Source of the DNA: Thermotogaceae bacterium
Lineage (GTDB): Bacteria > Thermotogota > Thermotogae > Thermotogales > Thermotogaceae
Reading direction: 5' to 3'
Length of the DNA: 16,341 nucleotides
Assembly: GCA_027038385.1 (NCBI GenBank)
Contig: JALVXE010000222.1
Span: forward strand, 5,834 to 22,174
This document shows, in pieces, positions 15,441 through 16,341 of the stretch; positions within the stretch are counted from its first letter, which is position 1; every line of letters starts with the position of its first letter. The notes beneath the pieces were generated by a model. It saw only the letters and a list, made by a program, of their open reading frames with translations, was not told the origin of the DNA and searched no databases. A program made the position numbers and the translations under genes.

Positions 15441-16341
15441 AAATAGTGTTTTTCGGCAGCGATGATTATTCCGCAAAACATCTTGAATTCATGATAGATT
15501 CTAGATTCGGCGTTGATCTTGTGGTGACGCAACCCGATAGGCCAAAGGGAAGAGGAAAGAAACTTCTGCCAACGCCTGTAAAAGAATTAGCGATCGAGAA
15601 AGGTGTGGATGTGCTCGCACCTGAACAAATCTCGGAAATCGTCGATATTTTGAAAGAATACGATCTGGGGATACTGATATCATTTGGAAAGATAATTCCA
15701 GAGAACGCTCTCAAGGCTCCAAAACTCGGAATATTCAACGTTCATCCTTCGCTCCTTCCAAAGTACCGGGGGGCATCGCCTGTTAACAGAGCACTCGAGA
15801 ATGGGGAGAGAGAGACTGGTGTTACTCTCATAAAACTCTCTACAAAGCTTGACGCCGGCCCGATCGTTCTTCAGAGACAAATAGAGGTGGGGGATTTTGA
15901 GAGTTTTGGAGAACTCCAAGAAAGGCTTATAGATGAGGGAAAGAAGATACTCTCAGAATTCCTCGAGATTGTCAAAATCGGGAAGATACCATTGAGGGAT
16001 CAAGATGAGTCCCTGGCAACCTACGCTCCGAAGATCACGAAAATGGACCTTGTCGTGGATTTTTCAAAGCCATGTGATGTCGTTAAAAACAAGATAAGGG
16101 CATACGATCCTAAACCTGGTACCTTCTCAAAGCTTGGCGATAACACTGTGAAACTATTCGGGGTGAGAGATATCACCGAAGGATCCCCAACACCTGGAGA
16201 GATCCTGAAAATCGAGAAAGCAGGAGCGTGGATAGGATGTGGCGATGGGAAATTGCTCATAGAGAAGATCCAATTTCCTGGTAAGAAGCCTATGAAATTT
16301 TTGGACGCTAGAAACGGGAGAAAGCTGAAGGAGGGTGATAG
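15437..16341 (+). CDS. fmt: Methionyl-tRNA formyltransferase, 3' end cut by window
   Basis: Fmt formylates the methionine on initiator tRNA using 10-formyl-tetrahydrofolate. The visible 301 codons, with no stop, hold the N-terminal formyltransferase domain with the catalytic Asn, His and Asp as N101 and H103 in NVHPSLLPKYRG and D139 in KLDAGPI. The C-terminal tRNA-binding domain (from about 205) includes VDFSKP, NKIRAYDPKPG and IQFPGKKPMKF. T. maritima Fmt is, as I recall, about 313 aa, so only some ten residues are missing. The TTG start at 15437 (KIVFFGSDDY) overlaps the radical SAM stop as TTGA, with AGGGGGAG upstream; there is no ATG in a fitting position. Confidence 0.95.
   Translation, partial: MKIVFFGSDDYSAKHLEFMIDSRFGVDLVVTQPDRPKGRGKKLLPTPVKELAIEKGVDVLAPEQISEIVDILKEYDLGILISFGKIIPENALKAPKLGIFNVHPSLLPKYRGASPVNRALENGERETGVTLIKLSTKLDAGPIVLQRQIEVGDFESFGELQERLIDEGKKILSEFLEIVKIGKIPLRDQDESLATYAPKITKMDLVVDFSKPCDVVKNKIRAYDPKPGTFSKLGDNTVKLFGVRDITEGSPTPGEILKIEKAGAWIGCGDGKLLIEKIQFPGKKPMKFLDARNGRKLKEGD

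Noticed and set aside
14883..15476. 197-codon open frame on the minus strand
   Set aside because: It lies opposite the radical SAM gene with its intact motif and runs into fmt; no ribosome binding site or family resemblance.

Overview
The window looks like chromosomal DNA from a member of the Thermotogales. The protein sequences (Ffh of 433 aa, S16, L19, the COG4752-type SPOUT protein, TruA, SecA, Fmt) read as close relatives of what I recall for Thermotoga maritima. Codon use is rich in AGA/AGG and ATA, and genes are packed with 4-base stop/start overlaps and GTG/TTG starts. The taxonomic call rests on remembered protein similarity, not on a search; I would not name a species.

Left half (minus strand, 4464 down to 1): a translation/secretion operon in the order ffh, rpsP, khpA-type KH protein, rimM, trmD, a second SPOUT methyltransferase, rplS. 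It closes with a good intrinsic terminator at 421-449. Beyond that terminator a further minus-strand gene (1-380) of unknown function starts with its own ribosome binding site and runs to or past the window edge. The ffh promoter region (4465-4628) holds an extended -10 promoter whose -35 box overlaps a perfect 8-bp inverted repeat.

Middle: a minus-strand gene for an exported protein of 656 aa combining LVIVD-type repeats with an eight-repeat PQQ-like beta-propeller (4629-6599). It is divergent from the plus-strand operon across a 64-base gap that carries a perfect 9-bp inverted repeat.

Right half (plus strand, 6664 to the end): a continuous overlapping gene chain: truA, a membrane-anchored unknown, tlyA-type rRNA methyltransferase, an exported unknown, secA, a clostripain-family (C11) lipoprotein, an uncharacterised radical SAM protein, and fmt (cut by the window end). 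Nearly every junction is an NTGA overlap, so the products are probably translationally coupled. The operon mixes RNA modification (truA, tlyA), initiator tRNA formylation (fmt), export (secA) and exported proteins. Together with ffh it places both targeting routes to the translocon, SRP and SecA, in one neighbourhood.

The strongest oddity is secA: its reading frame has no ATG, GTG or TTG that would retain the conserved N-terminus. The only fitting start is an ATA codon at 10829, preceded by a 9-base match to the anti-Shine-Dalgarno sequence. I see no mobile elements, CRISPR arrays, tRNA or rRNA genes, and no gene-free stretch over 300 bases.
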